DNA of 64,000 nucleotides from Maricaulis maris_C (lineage in GTDB: Bacteria > Pseudomonadota > Alphaproteobacteria > Caulobacterales > Maricaulaceae), in NCBI RefSeq assembly GCF_049116555.1, contig NZ_JAGDYT010000001.1, forward strand, positions 620,001 to 684,000, written 5' to 3'. The notes beneath the pieces were generated by a model. It did no database searches. It saw only the letters and a program-made list of their open reading frames with translations, and had not been told where the DNA came from. Below are positions 1 to 8,022 of the stretch, piece by piece. Positions within the stretch are counted from its first letter, which is position 1. Each line of letters starts with the position of its first letter. The translations under genes were made by a program, and so were the position numbers.

Positions 1-567
1 ATGGGTCTCGATCTGGATGGCAAATTCATCAAGGTCGACAATCAGTGCCGCACCGGCATGCGGGGTGTCTTCGCCATCGGCGATGTCGTCGGCGAACCAT
101 TGCTGGCGCACAAGGCGACGGCCCAGGGCGAGATGGTCGCGGAGATCATCGCCGGTCATCGCCGCGAGCATGACCCGGTCTCCATAGCCGCGGTCTGCTT
201 CACCGAGCCGGAAATCGTGGGCGTCGGCCTGACCCCGGACGAGGCCAAGGCCAAGGGCGAAGAGATCATCACCGGCAAATTCCCGCTGGCCGCCTCCGGG
301 CGTTACCTCTCGATGGAAGCCGGGTTGGATGGCGGTTTTGTCCGCGTCACGGCGCGCAAGGAGGATCATGTCATCCTCGGCATCCACGCCGTGGGCACCC
401 ATGTCTCCGAACTGTCCGGCGAGTTCGCCCTTGCGGTCGAGATGGGCGCGCGCCTGGACGACATTGCCGGCACGATCCACGTCCACCCGACCCTGACCGA
501 AGGCTTCGCCGAAGCCGCCCTGACGGCGCTGGGCCACCCGATCCATATTTCGGCACCGAAGAAGTAG
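1..567 (+). CDS. lpdA: Dihydrolipoamide dehydrogenase, C-terminal part (5' truncated by window edge)
   Basis: This is the E3 flavoprotein of 2-oxoacid dehydrogenase complexes, which reoxidises dihydrolipoamide with NAD+. Visible are the FAD-binding stretch FAIGDVVGEPLLAHKA (around residues 24-39) and the C-terminal dimerisation domain with the catalytic His-Glu pair in HPTLTE (His162/Glu167 of the visible part). Family members have about 470 residues, so these 188 codons are the last 40 percent. The ATG at base 1 is probably an internal Met. The redox-active Cys pair lies outside the window, as would any companion pyruvate or 2-oxoglutarate dehydrogenase genes. Confidence 0.92.
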   Translation: MGLDLDGKFIKVDNQCRTGMRGVFAIGDVVGEPLLAHKATAQGEMVAEIIAGHRREHDPVSIAAVCFTEPEIVGVGLTPDEAKAKGEEIITGKFPLAASGRYLSMEAGLDGGFVRVTARKEDHVILGIHAVGTHVSELSGEFALAVEMGARLDDIAGTIHVHPTLTEGFAEAALTALGHPIHISAPKK

Positions 568-582
568 CGCCTTCCTCGCCAA

Positions 583-602
583 GCCCGGATTTTCTCCGGG
601 CC
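583..602 (+). terminator. Stem-loop after lpdA
   Basis: A 7-bp perfect stem (GCCCGGA/TCCGGGC) with loop TTTTC begins 16 bases after the lpdA stop. No T-run follows, so it may be a 3'-end protecting hairpin or a weak terminator. Confidence 0.4.
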
Positions 603-732
603 TGGCCACTGCCCCTCAAAGGGGGAAACAGACGGCGACGTTCCTCCCTTTCAGGGCACGGCGGCGCCTCGCCATCGCTTGGGATCTGCTGTAATCCGGG
701 GCTGTGTTCGAGCGGCTCCGGGGGATGTACTG

Positions 733-1887
733 ATGATGCGCTTGGTGATGGCAGTTGTGGCTGTGCTGGTTGCGCCGGGCGGGCTGCAGGCCCAGTCGGA
801 TGAAGCTGTGGATCCGCGCGCGCGTGTGTCCATGAACCCGAATTCCCGGACCCCGGACCATATCAGCCAGCTTGTAGGGCCTGCCCCGACGGCCGAGGTC
901 TATCACGGTGAGCTTGCCCCCCGCACGATCTATCGGATCGAAGCCGATCCCGAAGCCGGTTTCCACTGGCCATACTACCTCTTTGTCCCGGATGTCGTGG
1001 CGCCCGGTGGTGCGGTGTTGGTTGAACCCAATAATGACGGCCTGTTCGGGGCACCGTTCGAGACGCATGATTATTGGGCGGCTATGCGCAACGAACAGCT
1101 GTTTGTCGATTATGGGCGGCATCTCGGTACGCCGATGCTGACTCCCGTGTTTCCACGGCCGCTCGTTGATGGCCCTGAGGGCAATCTGTACATCCATGCG
1201 ATGACGCGCGCCGCGATGCTGCATCAAGAGCCGCGATATGCGCGCCCGGACCTGCAATTGCTCGCCATGCTGGATGATGCACAAGCCAAGCTCGCAGCGA
1301 GCGGGTTTGATGTCAGCGAGGATGCCCTGTTCTGGGGGTTTTCAGCTGCGGGTGATTTTGTGACCCGAATGGCCGCCCTCCATCCCGAGCGGGTGCGCGC
1401 TGTTGCTGCCGGTGGACTGGGCGGATTGCCGATCTTGCCTGTCAGCGAAGTTGACGGCCAGGCGCTCAGCTTTCCCGTCGGTGTCGCGGACCTGGAAATG
1501 GTCACTGGGCGAGCGCTGAATGCTGAGGCGTTGCGGGAAACGCCCGTCCTTCTCTACCAGGGCGGCGCCGATGAAAACGATTCCGTGCGGGCGCCCCCCT
1601 TCACCTGTGATGCATTCCGCTCGGACAGCTATTCCTGTGAGCAGGCGCAGTGGGTGAATGAGACATTGGGCGCATCGACACTCGACCGGGTGCCGTTTGT
1701 GCAGGATCTCTATGTCGGCTTCGGCATGCGTGATTTCAACTCGCTGGCACTCCCCGGTGTGGAACATACCACCCCGCCGGAAATGGAAGAGCGCATTCGT
1801 GACTTTTTCGCCTGTGTTCTGGCCGGCGGAACGGCGTGTGCCGCCGGTATCAGCCTGTCGGACGACATGACAGGGCAGAGCGAGTAA
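733..1887 (+). CDS. Secreted alpha/beta-hydrolase family protein
   Basis: A predicted exported serine hydrolase of 384 residues. The ATG at 733 is preferred to the in-frame ATG at 679: it puts a clean signal peptide (MMRLVMAVVAVLVAPGGLQAQ) at the N-terminus and has a GGGGGA-like site 6-11 bases upstream. The nucleophile elbow is GFSAAGDF (Ser204); likely triad partners are Asp280 in GGADEND and His345 in PGVEHTT. Four Cys in the last third may form periplasmic disulfides. Overall shape recalls esterase/PHB-depolymerase-like hydrolases, but the substrate cannot be told. It stands alone between lpdA and a thioesterase gene. Confidence 0.8.
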   Translation: MMRLVMAVVAVLVAPGGLQAQSDEAVDPRARVSMNPNSRTPDHISQLVGPAPTAEVYHGELAPRTIYRIEADPEAGFHWPYYLFVPDVVAPGGAVLVEPNNDGLFGAPFETHDYWAAMRNEQLFVDYGRHLGTPMLTPVFPRPLVDGPEGNLYIHAMTRAAMLHQEPRYARPDLQLLAMLDDAQAKLAASGFDVSEDALFWGFSAAGDFVTRMAALHPERVRAVAAGGLGGLPILPVSEVDGQALSFPVGVADLEMVTGRALNAEALRETPVLLYQGGADENDSVRAPPFTCDAFRSDSYSCEQAQWVNETLGASTLDRVPFVQDLYVGFGMRDFNSLALPGVEHTTPPEMEERIRDFFACVLAGGTACAAGISLSDDMTGQSE

Positions 1888-1893
1888 GCTCGC

Positions 1894-1989
1894 GATACGG
1901 AGACCCCGGGTCTCGCGCGTCGAGCGGGCTTCATTGAATACCGCCCATTCACTTCCCTCGCGTGCGCACGCGTGAGACGACTCCGTATC
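1894..1989. repeat. Long imperfect inverted repeat / structured leader before the thioesterase
   Basis: GATACGGAG at 1894-1902 is the exact reverse complement of CTCCGTATC at 1981-1989. Inside it GTCTCGCGCG (1910-1919) pairs with CGCGTGAGAC (1969-1978) with a single G-U, and GGGC/GCCC can close the centre. The structure fills the gap between two + strand genes and ends just before the ribosome binding site at 1996-2001, so if transcribed it would form the 5' leader of the downstream gene. No sequence match to the hairpin repeats at 46.0 and 63.1 kb. Confidence 0.6.
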
Positions 1990-2006
1990 AGGCTTGAGGA
2001 GATGAC

Positions 2007-2501
2007 ATGGACGACGGACAGATCGGTTTGACCGGCATTATCGACCACAAACCGCTCGCCCCCGGCGAGGGTATGGGCTGTATCTCCTATGAAACCGCGT
2101 TGATGCGGACCATTACGCCCAAGCCTGATGATTTCGACGAGCTGGGTCACGTCAACAATGTTGTCTATCTGCGCTGGGTGCAGGAGATGGCGGTGACCCA
2201 CTGGCATCTCATCAGCCCGCCCGACACAGTGGCCGGGGAAGTCTGGGTCGCCCTGAAACACACGATCGAATACCGCGATCCGATCCTGCCCGGCGAAACC
2301 GCCGAGATCCGCACCTGGCTGGGAAAGGTGCATGGCCCCCGTTTCGACCGCCATGTCGATATCCGCAAGCCCGGCGCCAAACGCGTCTCTGCCCGCGCCA
2401 CCACCGAATGGTGCCGGATCGGCCGCGAAAGTCGCCGCCCGATGCGGATTGGGGAAGATGTGATGGCGGCGTTCGGCCTTGTGGGGGCAGAGCTGGAGTA
2501 G
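2007..2501 (+). CDS. Acyl-CoA thioesterase, 4HBT hot-dog family
   Basis: A 164-residue single hot-dog domain protein that probably hydrolyses acyl-CoA or acyl-ACP thioesters in the cytoplasm. The family signature FDELGHVNNVVYLRWVQEM is at residues 46-64; the Asp in this motif is the usual catalytic residue and the HVNN segment packs against the long helix. The start is fixed by a strong site, GAGGAG, 5 bases before the ATG. It has about 20 residues before the fold begins, a little more than usual. It converges with the Ldh_2 gene, with only 3 bases between the stops. Confidence 0.85.
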   Translation: MDDGQIGLTGIIDHKPLAPGEGMGCISYETALMRTITPKPDDFDELGHVNNVVYLRWVQEMAVTHWHLISPPDTVAGEVWVALKHTIEYRDPILPGETAEIRTWLGKVHGPRFDRHVDIRKPGAKRVSARATTEWCRIGRESRRPMRIGEDVMAAFGLVGAELE

Positions 2502-2504
2502 GCG

Positions 2505-3572
2505 CTAAAGCCGTTCTGCCACACCCAGCGCTTCCGCCACAGCATTCAACTGCCCGATCGTGATGTCATCCATCGGGATGCCTTCCTTGCCGCGCTTGCC
2601 GGCGATCGCCCGTTCCGGGTCGCCGGGATAGAGGACGGGGCTGTCCCAGTCCATCGGCGGGGAGGCGAGGGCGTAGCGGGCCATGGCGTCGGTCTCGGCC
2701 TGCATCCAGTCGGCGTCGCCGAAGGCCGCCGGGTCGATGAAGATGGAGAAGAGGCCGTTGCTGATCCCGCCCCTGCGGGGTGTGCCCGGCTGGATTGTGC
2801 CGCCTCCGCCCAGTACGCCGGCCAGGAGTTCACAGGCGAAGGCGAGTCCATACCCCTTGTGCTTGCCCAGCGGGGTCAGGGCGCCTGCCAGCTCAAACCC
2901 GGCCATGCCGCTGGGGTCGGTCGTCGCCATGCCGTGCTTGTCGATCAGCGAGCCGCCCGGCACGGGCACGCCGCGATTGGCGGCGATGCGTACCTTGCCC
3001 AGGGCGATCTGGCTGGTGGCCATGTCGAGCAGGAAGGCGGGTCGGTTCGGCGTCGCCGGATAGCCGATACAGACCGGATTGGTCCCGAAGCGCGCATCCG
3101 TACCGCGATAGGGGGCGACCAGGGGCGCATGGTCGGTCACATTCACAAAGTGGATCGAGACCAGGCCGGCAGCGGCCGCCTGTTCGGCATAGGCGCCAAG
3201 GCGACCGAGATGATGGACATGTCCCAGTGTGGCCGCGGCGAGCCCGTGCTCGCGCGCCTTGACGCTGGCCCTCTCGACCAGGCGCTGACCAGCCGGAGCC
3301 CCCCAGCCGCCATCGGCATCGATGCGCAGGATGACGCTGGTATCGGCCAGCACCTGTTCCGAGGCCTCCAGATTGACCTGGCCGCGCTTCATGTGTTGGG
3401 CATAGGCGGGCAGGAGGCCGGCGCCATGGCTGTCATGGCCCTTTAGGTTGGCGTCGACCAGATGGGCGGCAACACAGGCTGCGTCATCCTTGCTGGCCCC
3501 GCCCTCACTGAGAACAGTGGCGCAAAACTCCAGAAGATTGGTCGGGTTCAGGCGGCGTTCCGGTGTGCTCAT
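2505..3572 (-). CDS. Malate/L-lactate dehydrogenase family (Ldh_2) oxidoreductase
   Basis: NAD(P)-dependent 2-hydroxyacid or related imine reductase of the Ldh_2/YlbC fold, not the classical Rossmann LDH. Family landmarks are the N-terminal GHDSHGAGLLP (Asp-Ser-His turn), GGWGAPAGQRLVE, GTNPVCIGYP, and the Lys-rich GKHKGYGLAFACELL near residue 240. At 355 residues the gene is full length. Members act on malate, ureidoglycolate, sulpholactate or delta-1-piperideine/pyrroline carboxylates; sequence alone does not decide. It is monocistronic, with no pathway partner next to it. Confidence 0.85.
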   Translation of the reverse strand: MSTPERRLNPTNLLEFCATVLSEGGASKDDAACVAAHLVDANLKGHDSHGAGLLPAYAQHMKRGQVNLEASEQVLADTSVILRIDADGGWGAPAGQRLVERASVKAREHGLAAATLGHVHHLGRLGAYAEQAAAAGLVSIHFVNVTDHAPLVAPYRGTDARFGTNPVCIGYPATPNRPAFLLDMATSQIALGKVRIAANRGVPVPGGSLIDKHGMATTDPSGMAGFELAGALTPLGKHKGYGLAFACELLAGVLGGGGTIQPGTPRRGGISNGLFSIFIDPAAFGDADWMQAETDAMARYALASPPMDWDSPVLYPGDPERAIAGKRGKEGIPMDDITIGQLNAVAEALGVAERL

Positions 3573-3907
3573 CTCTGGATCAATCTGCCTTTCTCAATAA
3601 ACCGGCTGTATGCATAAGATTTGTGCGGTTCCGTTATGGCTTTATTAAGCATAGATCAGATCGAAACCTGTCACATTTTGGCACAATCGGGACTTTTGGG
3701 AGCGAGAAAGCCTTTAAGCTCCTGATTTTGTTCGAATAAAAAATCAATCCAAAAACCGCCTTTTCCGCGTCGGTTTAAAAGTTTGGCAACCGCTCTCGTG
3801 CATTCTCCATCTCGTCGGGCAGCAAACGACCCGCATGAATTCAACACGGCGTTCGAACACGGGGAAAATCCCGGACGCGCCATTTTAAAATGGATGAAGG
3901 GTAAGTC
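3573..3907. other. 335-base intergenic region, AT-richer, no gene seen
   Basis: This divergent gap separates the Ldh_2 gene from the TonB-C gene and must hold both promoters. It is noticeably AT-richer than its surroundings (for example around 3725-3790). A 70-codon minus-strand reading frame here has no recognisable domain or ribosome site and is not called. I could not single out a convincing -35/-10 pair. Confidence 0.5.
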
Positions 3908-4240
3908 ATGAAAAAGACGGGAACCATGATTCTGGCAGCCGCGATGTCGGCTCTGGCTTTCACTGCGGCTCCGGCACTGGCTCAGGACCGCGAGCGCACC
4001 GCTGTGGAAGCTCCGGAATATCCGCGAGGCGCTGAGCGTCGCGGCATCGAAGGTTACGCTGTGGTCGAATATACCGTGTCGGAAGACGGCTCGGTTGCCG
4101 AGGCCTCGGTTGTCGAAGCGGAACCGGAAGGCGTGTTCGATCGCGCCGTCCTGCGCGCCATCGAAGGCTGGGAATATGCCCCGGCTGCAGCGGCAACCGC
4201 AGGTGTACAGCAGCGTTTCGACTTCAGCCTGGGCGGCTAA
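3908..4240 (+). CDS. Periplasmic TonB C-terminal domain protein
   Basis: A 110-residue secreted protein: signal peptide MKKTGTMILAAAMSALAFTAAPALA, then almost nothing but a TonB C-terminal domain. The domain pattern is visible as YPRGAERRGIEGYAVVEYTV, GSVAEASVVEAEP and FDRAVLRAIEGWEYAPA. A true TonB has an N-terminal membrane anchor, a Pro-rich spacer and works with ExbBD; here the anchor is replaced by a cleavable signal and no spacer or exbBD is present. It is therefore unlikely to energise transport by itself. GAAGGG lies 8 bases before the ATG. A strong terminator follows. Confidence 0.85.
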   Translation: MKKTGTMILAAAMSALAFTAAPALAQDRERTAVEAPEYPRGAERRGIEGYAVVEYTVSEDGSVAEASVVEAEPEGVFDRAVLRAIEGWEYAPAAAATAGVQQRFDFSLGG

Positions 4241-4306
4241 AGCCCCAAGGCCAAACGCTAATCAGCGAAAGAACTGAAAAGCGTTTACCATCATAAGAAT
4301 TCATTT

Positions 4307-4338
4307 ACGGCGGCGCGTTAGCGTCGCCGTATCTTTTT
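4307..4338 (+). terminator. Rho-independent terminator of the TonB-C gene
   Basis: ACGGCGGCGC pairs with GCGTCGCCGT (10 bp, one G-U) around loop GTTA, followed by ATCTTTTT. It ends 31 bases before the chemotaxis gene ATG, so that gene needs a promoter overlapping or within this short space, or relies on read-through. Confidence 0.85.
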
Positions 4339-4369
4339 GAATCGGGGCATTAACCCTAGGGGCCTTGCA

Positions 4370-6427
4370 ATGAATTCTGTGTTCGCCAAATTCTTCGACA
4401 AGACGACCAGTATCCGGGTCCGGCTCCTCGCCGCATTCGCGCTGACGTCTTTGATGACCCTGATTGCTGCGATTGTCGGTGTGACCGGCTTCAACTCGGC
4501 CAACCATGCCGTCGAGCAGATCACCAATCGCGCGATACCTGAAACCCAGGCGGTGGATCGCCTGTCCGAGGACAGTGTCGGTCTGACCGGTGCGCTCGGT
4601 CAGTTTGCAGGATCGACCACGGTTGAGGCCCGCCTCGAAAACTACAACCGCGTCACGGATTATCGCGACTCCCTGAGCCAGAGCCTCTCGGAGCTCCAGG
4701 CGCTGTCCGGTACGAGCGAGACGGCAGCCCTGCAGGCCGCTGTTACCGATCTGAACGAGTTGGTCGAAGGCATGAATGAGGTGGTCGAGCGTCGCCTGCA
4801 AATTCGCGACAGCCGCCGCGATGTCACTGCCGCAGCGCGCACGGCCCGGGCCGATCTGGCCGCCAGCGTCGAGGGCGCCCTCGATTCCAGCGACGAAGCC
4901 GATATTGAAAGCCTGTTGCGGGCCCTCATCGCCGCCAACCAGATCATGATCCAGTTCAATGAGGTCGATACCTCGGCAACCACGGGTGCGGTTGATGGCG
5001 TCTTCGACCGGTTCGATGAAGCCGCCGGCGAGCTCGACGTCAATTTTGCCATTCTCGGCCCGATCGTTACCGACATCATGCAGACCCAGGCCGACAATCT
5101 GATCAATTTCGGTGAAGGCCGGTCCGGCGTGTTTGAATTGCGCAAGGCCGAGCTGGCCGCCGTGGCCGCCGCCGAAGTCGTGGCTGAGGAAGCCCGCATC
5201 TCGGCCGAAACCCTGCTGGCCAGCGTCCAGGACTTCAAGACGGAAGTTGCGGATCGTGTGTCCGATGCGACGGCCGCCGCAGACGCTGCCGTGATCACCG
5301 GTCGCATCCTGCTGATTGCCATCGCCGCCATTGGCCTGGTTGTCGCTGCCGCGATTGCCTGGTTCTACGTCAACAACATGCTGCTCACGCGCCTCAGCGC
5401 CATGGCCCGCACCATGGGTGCATTGGCCGAGGGCAATAGCGATGTGAATCTTGGCTTTACGCCCGGCAAGGACGAAATCGGCGACATGGCGCGCTCGGTG
5501 GATGTCTTCCGCCAGAACGCCATCGAGCGAGCCCGCCTCGAGGCGGAGACCGAAGAAGAGCGCCGCATGAAGGAAAAGCGCTCGGCTGCAGTCGAGAGCC
5601 TGATCCAGGTTTTCGAGCAGGCTTCCAGCGACGCACTTGGCCAGGTGGCCGAAGCCGCGACGCGCATGGAGACCTCAGCCCGGGCGATGAGCTCGACCGC
5701 CGCCGCGACCACAGGCAAATCCGCCGCTGTCGCCCAGGCCTCGGAAGGGGCGTCCCAGAACGTCCAGACCGTGGCCGCGGCTGCCGAGGAAATGGTGTCT
5801 TCGATTGGCGAGATCTCCCAGCAGATCTCCCGCTCAACGGAAATCGCCGATTCGGCGGTTGACCAGGTCGAGCAGACCAATGGGGATGTTCAGCGCCTCG
5901 ATGATGCGGCCAAGTCGATCGACAATATCGTCAGCCTCATCAACGACATCGCCGAGCAGACCAATCTCCTGGCCCTCAACGCCACGATTGAAGCGGCCCG
6001 CGCCGGTGAAGCCGGCAAGGGCTTTGCGGTCGTCGCCTCCGAGGTCAAGGCACTGGCCAGCCAGACCGGTGCGGCCACGCAGAACATTTCCGAACACATC
6101 TCGGGCATCCAGGGCGCGACGGCCAAGGCGGTCGAAGCCATGTCGTCGATTGGCGGCACGATCCACGAGATGAGCGAGATTGCCACGGCGATTGCCGCTG
6201 CCATGGAAGAGCAGCGTGCGGCGGCGGGCGAGATCACCCGTTCGGCCCAGGAAGCGGCCGACGGCACCAGCGAGGTCTTCACCAATATCCAGGAAGTCGA
6301 TCAGGCGACCTCGGAAACCGGGGAGAGCGCAGGCGAAGTGCTTGAGGCCTCTCTGGCCGTGTCGCGTCAGTCGGACTCGCTCAAGAGTGCCGTTGAGCAA
6401 TTCCTCACAGAGGTCCGCGCGGCCTAA
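4370..6427 (+). CDS. Methyl-accepting chemotaxis protein
   Basis: Transmembrane chemoreceptor of 685 residues. Order: cytoplasmic start, TM1 about residues 20-43, a roughly 265-residue periplasmic helical sensor, TM2 about 311-333 (ILLIAIAAIGLVVAAAIAWF), HAMP to about 386, then a long signalling coiled coil whose hairpin tip EQTNLLALNATIEAARAGE begins near residue 528. There is no C-terminal NWETF-type CheR tether. ATG 4370 has AGGGG 7 bases upstream and is preferred to a TTG at 4337 inside the preceding terminator. It is an orphan receptor with no che genes nearby, so the ligand is unknown. Confidence 0.93.
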   Translation: MNSVFAKFFDKTTSIRVRLLAAFALTSLMTLIAAIVGVTGFNSANHAVEQITNRAIPETQAVDRLSEDSVGLTGALGQFAGSTTVEARLENYNRVTDYRDSLSQSLSELQALSGTSETAALQAAVTDLNELVEGMNEVVERRLQIRDSRRDVTAAARTARADLAASVEGALDSSDEADIESLLRALIAANQIMIQFNEVDTSATTGAVDGVFDRFDEAAGELDVNFAILGPIVTDIMQTQADNLINFGEGRSGVFELRKAELAAVAAAEVVAEEARISAETLLASVQDFKTEVADRVSDATAAADAAVITGRILLIAIAAIGLVVAAAIAWFYVNNMLLTRLSAMARTMGALAEGNSDVNLGFTPGKDEIGDMARSVDVFRQNAIERARLEAETEEERRMKEKRSAAVESLIQVFEQASSDALGQVAEAATRMETSARAMSSTAAATTGKSAAVAQASEGASQNVQTVAAAAEEMVSSIGEISQQISRSTEIADSAVDQVEQTNGDVQRLDDAAKSIDNIVSLINDIAEQTNLLALNATIEAARAGEAGKGFAVVASEVKALASQTGAATQNISEHISGIQGATAKAVEAMSSIGGTIHEMSEIATAIAAAMEEQRAAAGEITRSAQEAADGTSEVFTNIQEVDQATSETGESAGEVLEASLAVSRQSDSLKSAVEQFLTEVRAA

Positions 6428-6449
6428 CTGCGAGAGAACTGAAATCCGC

Positions 6450-6481
6450 CAGCGCCCACGGCTTGCCAGCCGTGGGCGCTG
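6450..6481 (+). terminator. 14-bp perfect hairpin after the chemoreceptor gene
   Basis: CAGCGCCCACGGCT at 6450-6463 and its exact complement at 6468-6481 flank loop TGCC. It lies 22 bases after the stop. There is no following T-run, but the stability suggests a 3' end or transcription block before the tRNA. Confidence 0.6.
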
Positions 6482-6494
6482 CGCGTATACGGCG

Positions 6495-6517
6495 TGCCTC
6501 TCCCTTGCGGAGAGGCA
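6495..6517 (+). other. Second hairpin just before tRNA-Met
   Basis: TGCCTCTCC (6495-6503) and GGAGAGGCA (6509-6517) form a perfect 9-bp stem around CTTGC, ending 5 bases before the tRNA. It could be part of the tRNA precursor leader or a second terminator element. Confidence 0.45.
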
Positions 6518-6522
6518 GGTGT

Positions 6523-6599
6523 GGCGAGGTAGCTCAGCTGGTTAGAGCGCACGACTCATAATCGTGAGGTCGAGAGTTCAAGTCTCTCCCTCGCCACCA
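6523..6599 (+). tRNA. tRNA-Met (anticodon CAT), probably elongator
   Basis: A complete 77-base cloverleaf with encoded CCA. Acceptor GGCGAGG (6523-6529) pairs with CCTCGCC (6589-6595), discriminator A6596, CCA 6597-6599. The anticodon stem CACGA/TCGTG encloses loop CTCATAA with anticodon CAT; the T arm is GAGAG TTCAAGT CTCTC. The paired first acceptor position excludes an initiator-type mismatch. CTCATAA matches elongator Met tRNAs; a lysidine-modified Ile2 tRNA also carries CAT and cannot be fully excluded. Confidence 0.93.
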
Positions 6600-6743
6600 T
6601 TTCCCCCTCCAGATCACGGCAAGCCGACACCCGAACAGGCCTATGCGCGGCGTGCGACATATCCGCCTGCGGCCGCTTGACGGGTGGCAAGGTCGGGCGC
6701 GCCGACCCATATAGGCAGCTTGCCATTTCCGGAGGCCTCGGCC

Positions 6744-6998
6744 ATGTCGCGTTCCAATATCCTGTCCGTCATCGCCGCGGTCATTGTGCTGTCCATGTGC
6801 GCCGCTTTCGTGATCTTTGGCATGGTCAAGCTATCCGGAGTGGTCATGACCGTGCATGGCTGGATCGCCCTCGGTCTGGGCAGCGCGGTCAGTCTCGCGC
6901 TCGGCGGCGCACTCTCCGCGGTTCTCATCATTTCGCGCCGCCGCGGCTTTGACGAAGCCGCCTGGGACGCCTCGCGCCATTCCGAACCGGACCTCTGA
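6744..6998 (+). CDS. Small two-helix membrane protein
   Basis: An 84-residue hypothetical protein. ATG 6744 is chosen over an upstream in-frame ATG at 6684 because GGAGG lies 8 bases before it. Two membrane helices are clear: about residues 6-27 (ILSVIAAVIVLSMCAAFVIF) and 36-64 (IALGLGSAVSLALGGALSAV), followed by a charged cytoplasmic tail (RRRGFDEAAWDASRHSEPDL). No family recognised. It lies alone between the tRNA and the converging desaturase-like gene. Confidence 0.65.
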   Translation: MSRSNILSVIAAVIVLSMCAAFVIFGMVKLSGVVMTVHGWIALGLGSAVSLALGGALSAVLIISRRRGFDEAAWDASRHSEPDL

Positions 6999-7064
6999 CC
7001 CGAGCCAGAGGACGGGTCTCCGCGACGCGGTTGGCTTTGCCTCACAGAGACCCGCACCGTCCCG

Positions 7065-7907
7065 TCACGCCTTGCCTGTCGACCGCGCGGCGGGGAAGGT
7101 GTCAGCCAGCGGGTCAGACCGGCGCCGGACAGTTGCCGCGAAGCGGGCGTGATAGTCCGGATTTTCCGTGCCCATCCAGCGATCCCACCAAGTGAAGTAG
7201 AGACCGAAATTCGTGCCCGGCTGGGCGTGGTGAAGATCGTGATGGGTGACGGTCGTGATCCAGTCGACGAGCGGTCGCCCGTCCTGGCGAGCCGGGAATA
7301 TCTCGACGCCACAATGCCCGATCGCATTGCGCACGATCTGGTGGATGCCCCACAGGAAGAGTACGGGCAGTGGCACGGGCAGGACGAGCAGGATGACCGG
7401 CAGGAAGAGCGCGTGCAGGGCGGCTTCGCCCACATTGAAGGCATAGGCTGTCCAGGGGGTCGGCGTGCGCGATTGGTGATGCAGGCGATGAAAACGCCGG
7501 AACCAGTGCGGCTGGTGCATGAGACGATGTGTCCAGTAAAACCAGGTGTCATGGGCCAGGATGAGACCGACGAGCGAGACGATGAACCAGACCGGGCCGC
7601 GGGCCATGGGGTCCGCATAGGCTTGCGACACCCCGATGAGCATTTCCAGCACGACCAGCGGTCCGATGATCGCAAAGACCGTGACGGATCGCAGCGAGGC
7701 CAGTATCTCGCGCCGGATCTGCCCCGGCCGCGGCAGGCGCGCCTGGATGCGTCGCGGTGCCAGGATCCGCGCCAGCCAGACATGGATAACGAGATAGACG
7801 ATCCCGGCGCCCAGGACATAGCGCATGAGATCGCTCAGAAAGAGATCCGGCGCGGTTGAGTAGGCCTCGATCAGAACGTCTGGCAGGGCGGGTGGATTGG
7901 TCAACAT
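7065..7907 (-). CDS. Sterol desaturase / fatty acid hydroxylase family membrane protein
   Basis: Di-iron integral membrane oxygenase of the fatty-acid hydroxylase superfamily. The metal-binding His clusters are all visible: HDTWFYWTHRLMH, HRLHH, and near the C-terminus HHDLHH. Several hydrophobic helices surround them. The start at 7907 (MLTNPPALP) is chosen because TGAGGT lies a few bases upstream; an ATG 12 bases earlier (7919) lacks a ribosome site. Bacterial relatives modify sterols, carotenoids or alkylglycerols; the substrate here is unknown. The AraC-type regulator gene immediately upstream on the same strand is a plausible controller. Confidence 0.85.
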   Translation of the reverse strand: MLTNPPALPDVLIEAYSTAPDLFLSDLMRYVLGAGIVYLVIHVWLARILAPRRIQARLPRPGQIRREILASLRSVTVFAIIGPLVVLEMLIGVSQAYADPMARGPVWFIVSLVGLILAHDTWFYWTHRLMHQPHWFRRFHRLHHQSRTPTPWTAYAFNVGEAALHALFLPVILLVLPVPLPVLFLWGIHQIVRNAIGHCGVEIFPARQDGRPLVDWITTVTHHDLHHAQPGTNFGLYFTWWDRWMGTENPDYHARFAATVRRRSDPLADTFPAARSTGKA

Positions 7908-8022
7908 CTGGTACCTCATGGCGTGTGTGAGGGGCCAGATTGAGGGCCGAATGGACGCCCGTCGCGGCGTTGGCGAACGCGCTCAATCTTTCTTGAAATC
8001 GATGCGAAAAATCCGGTTTTGA

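Noticed and set aside
3671..3883. 70-codon minus-strand reading frame in the Ldh_2/TonB-C gap
   Set aside because: No ribosome site, no domain, AT-rich non-coding composition.
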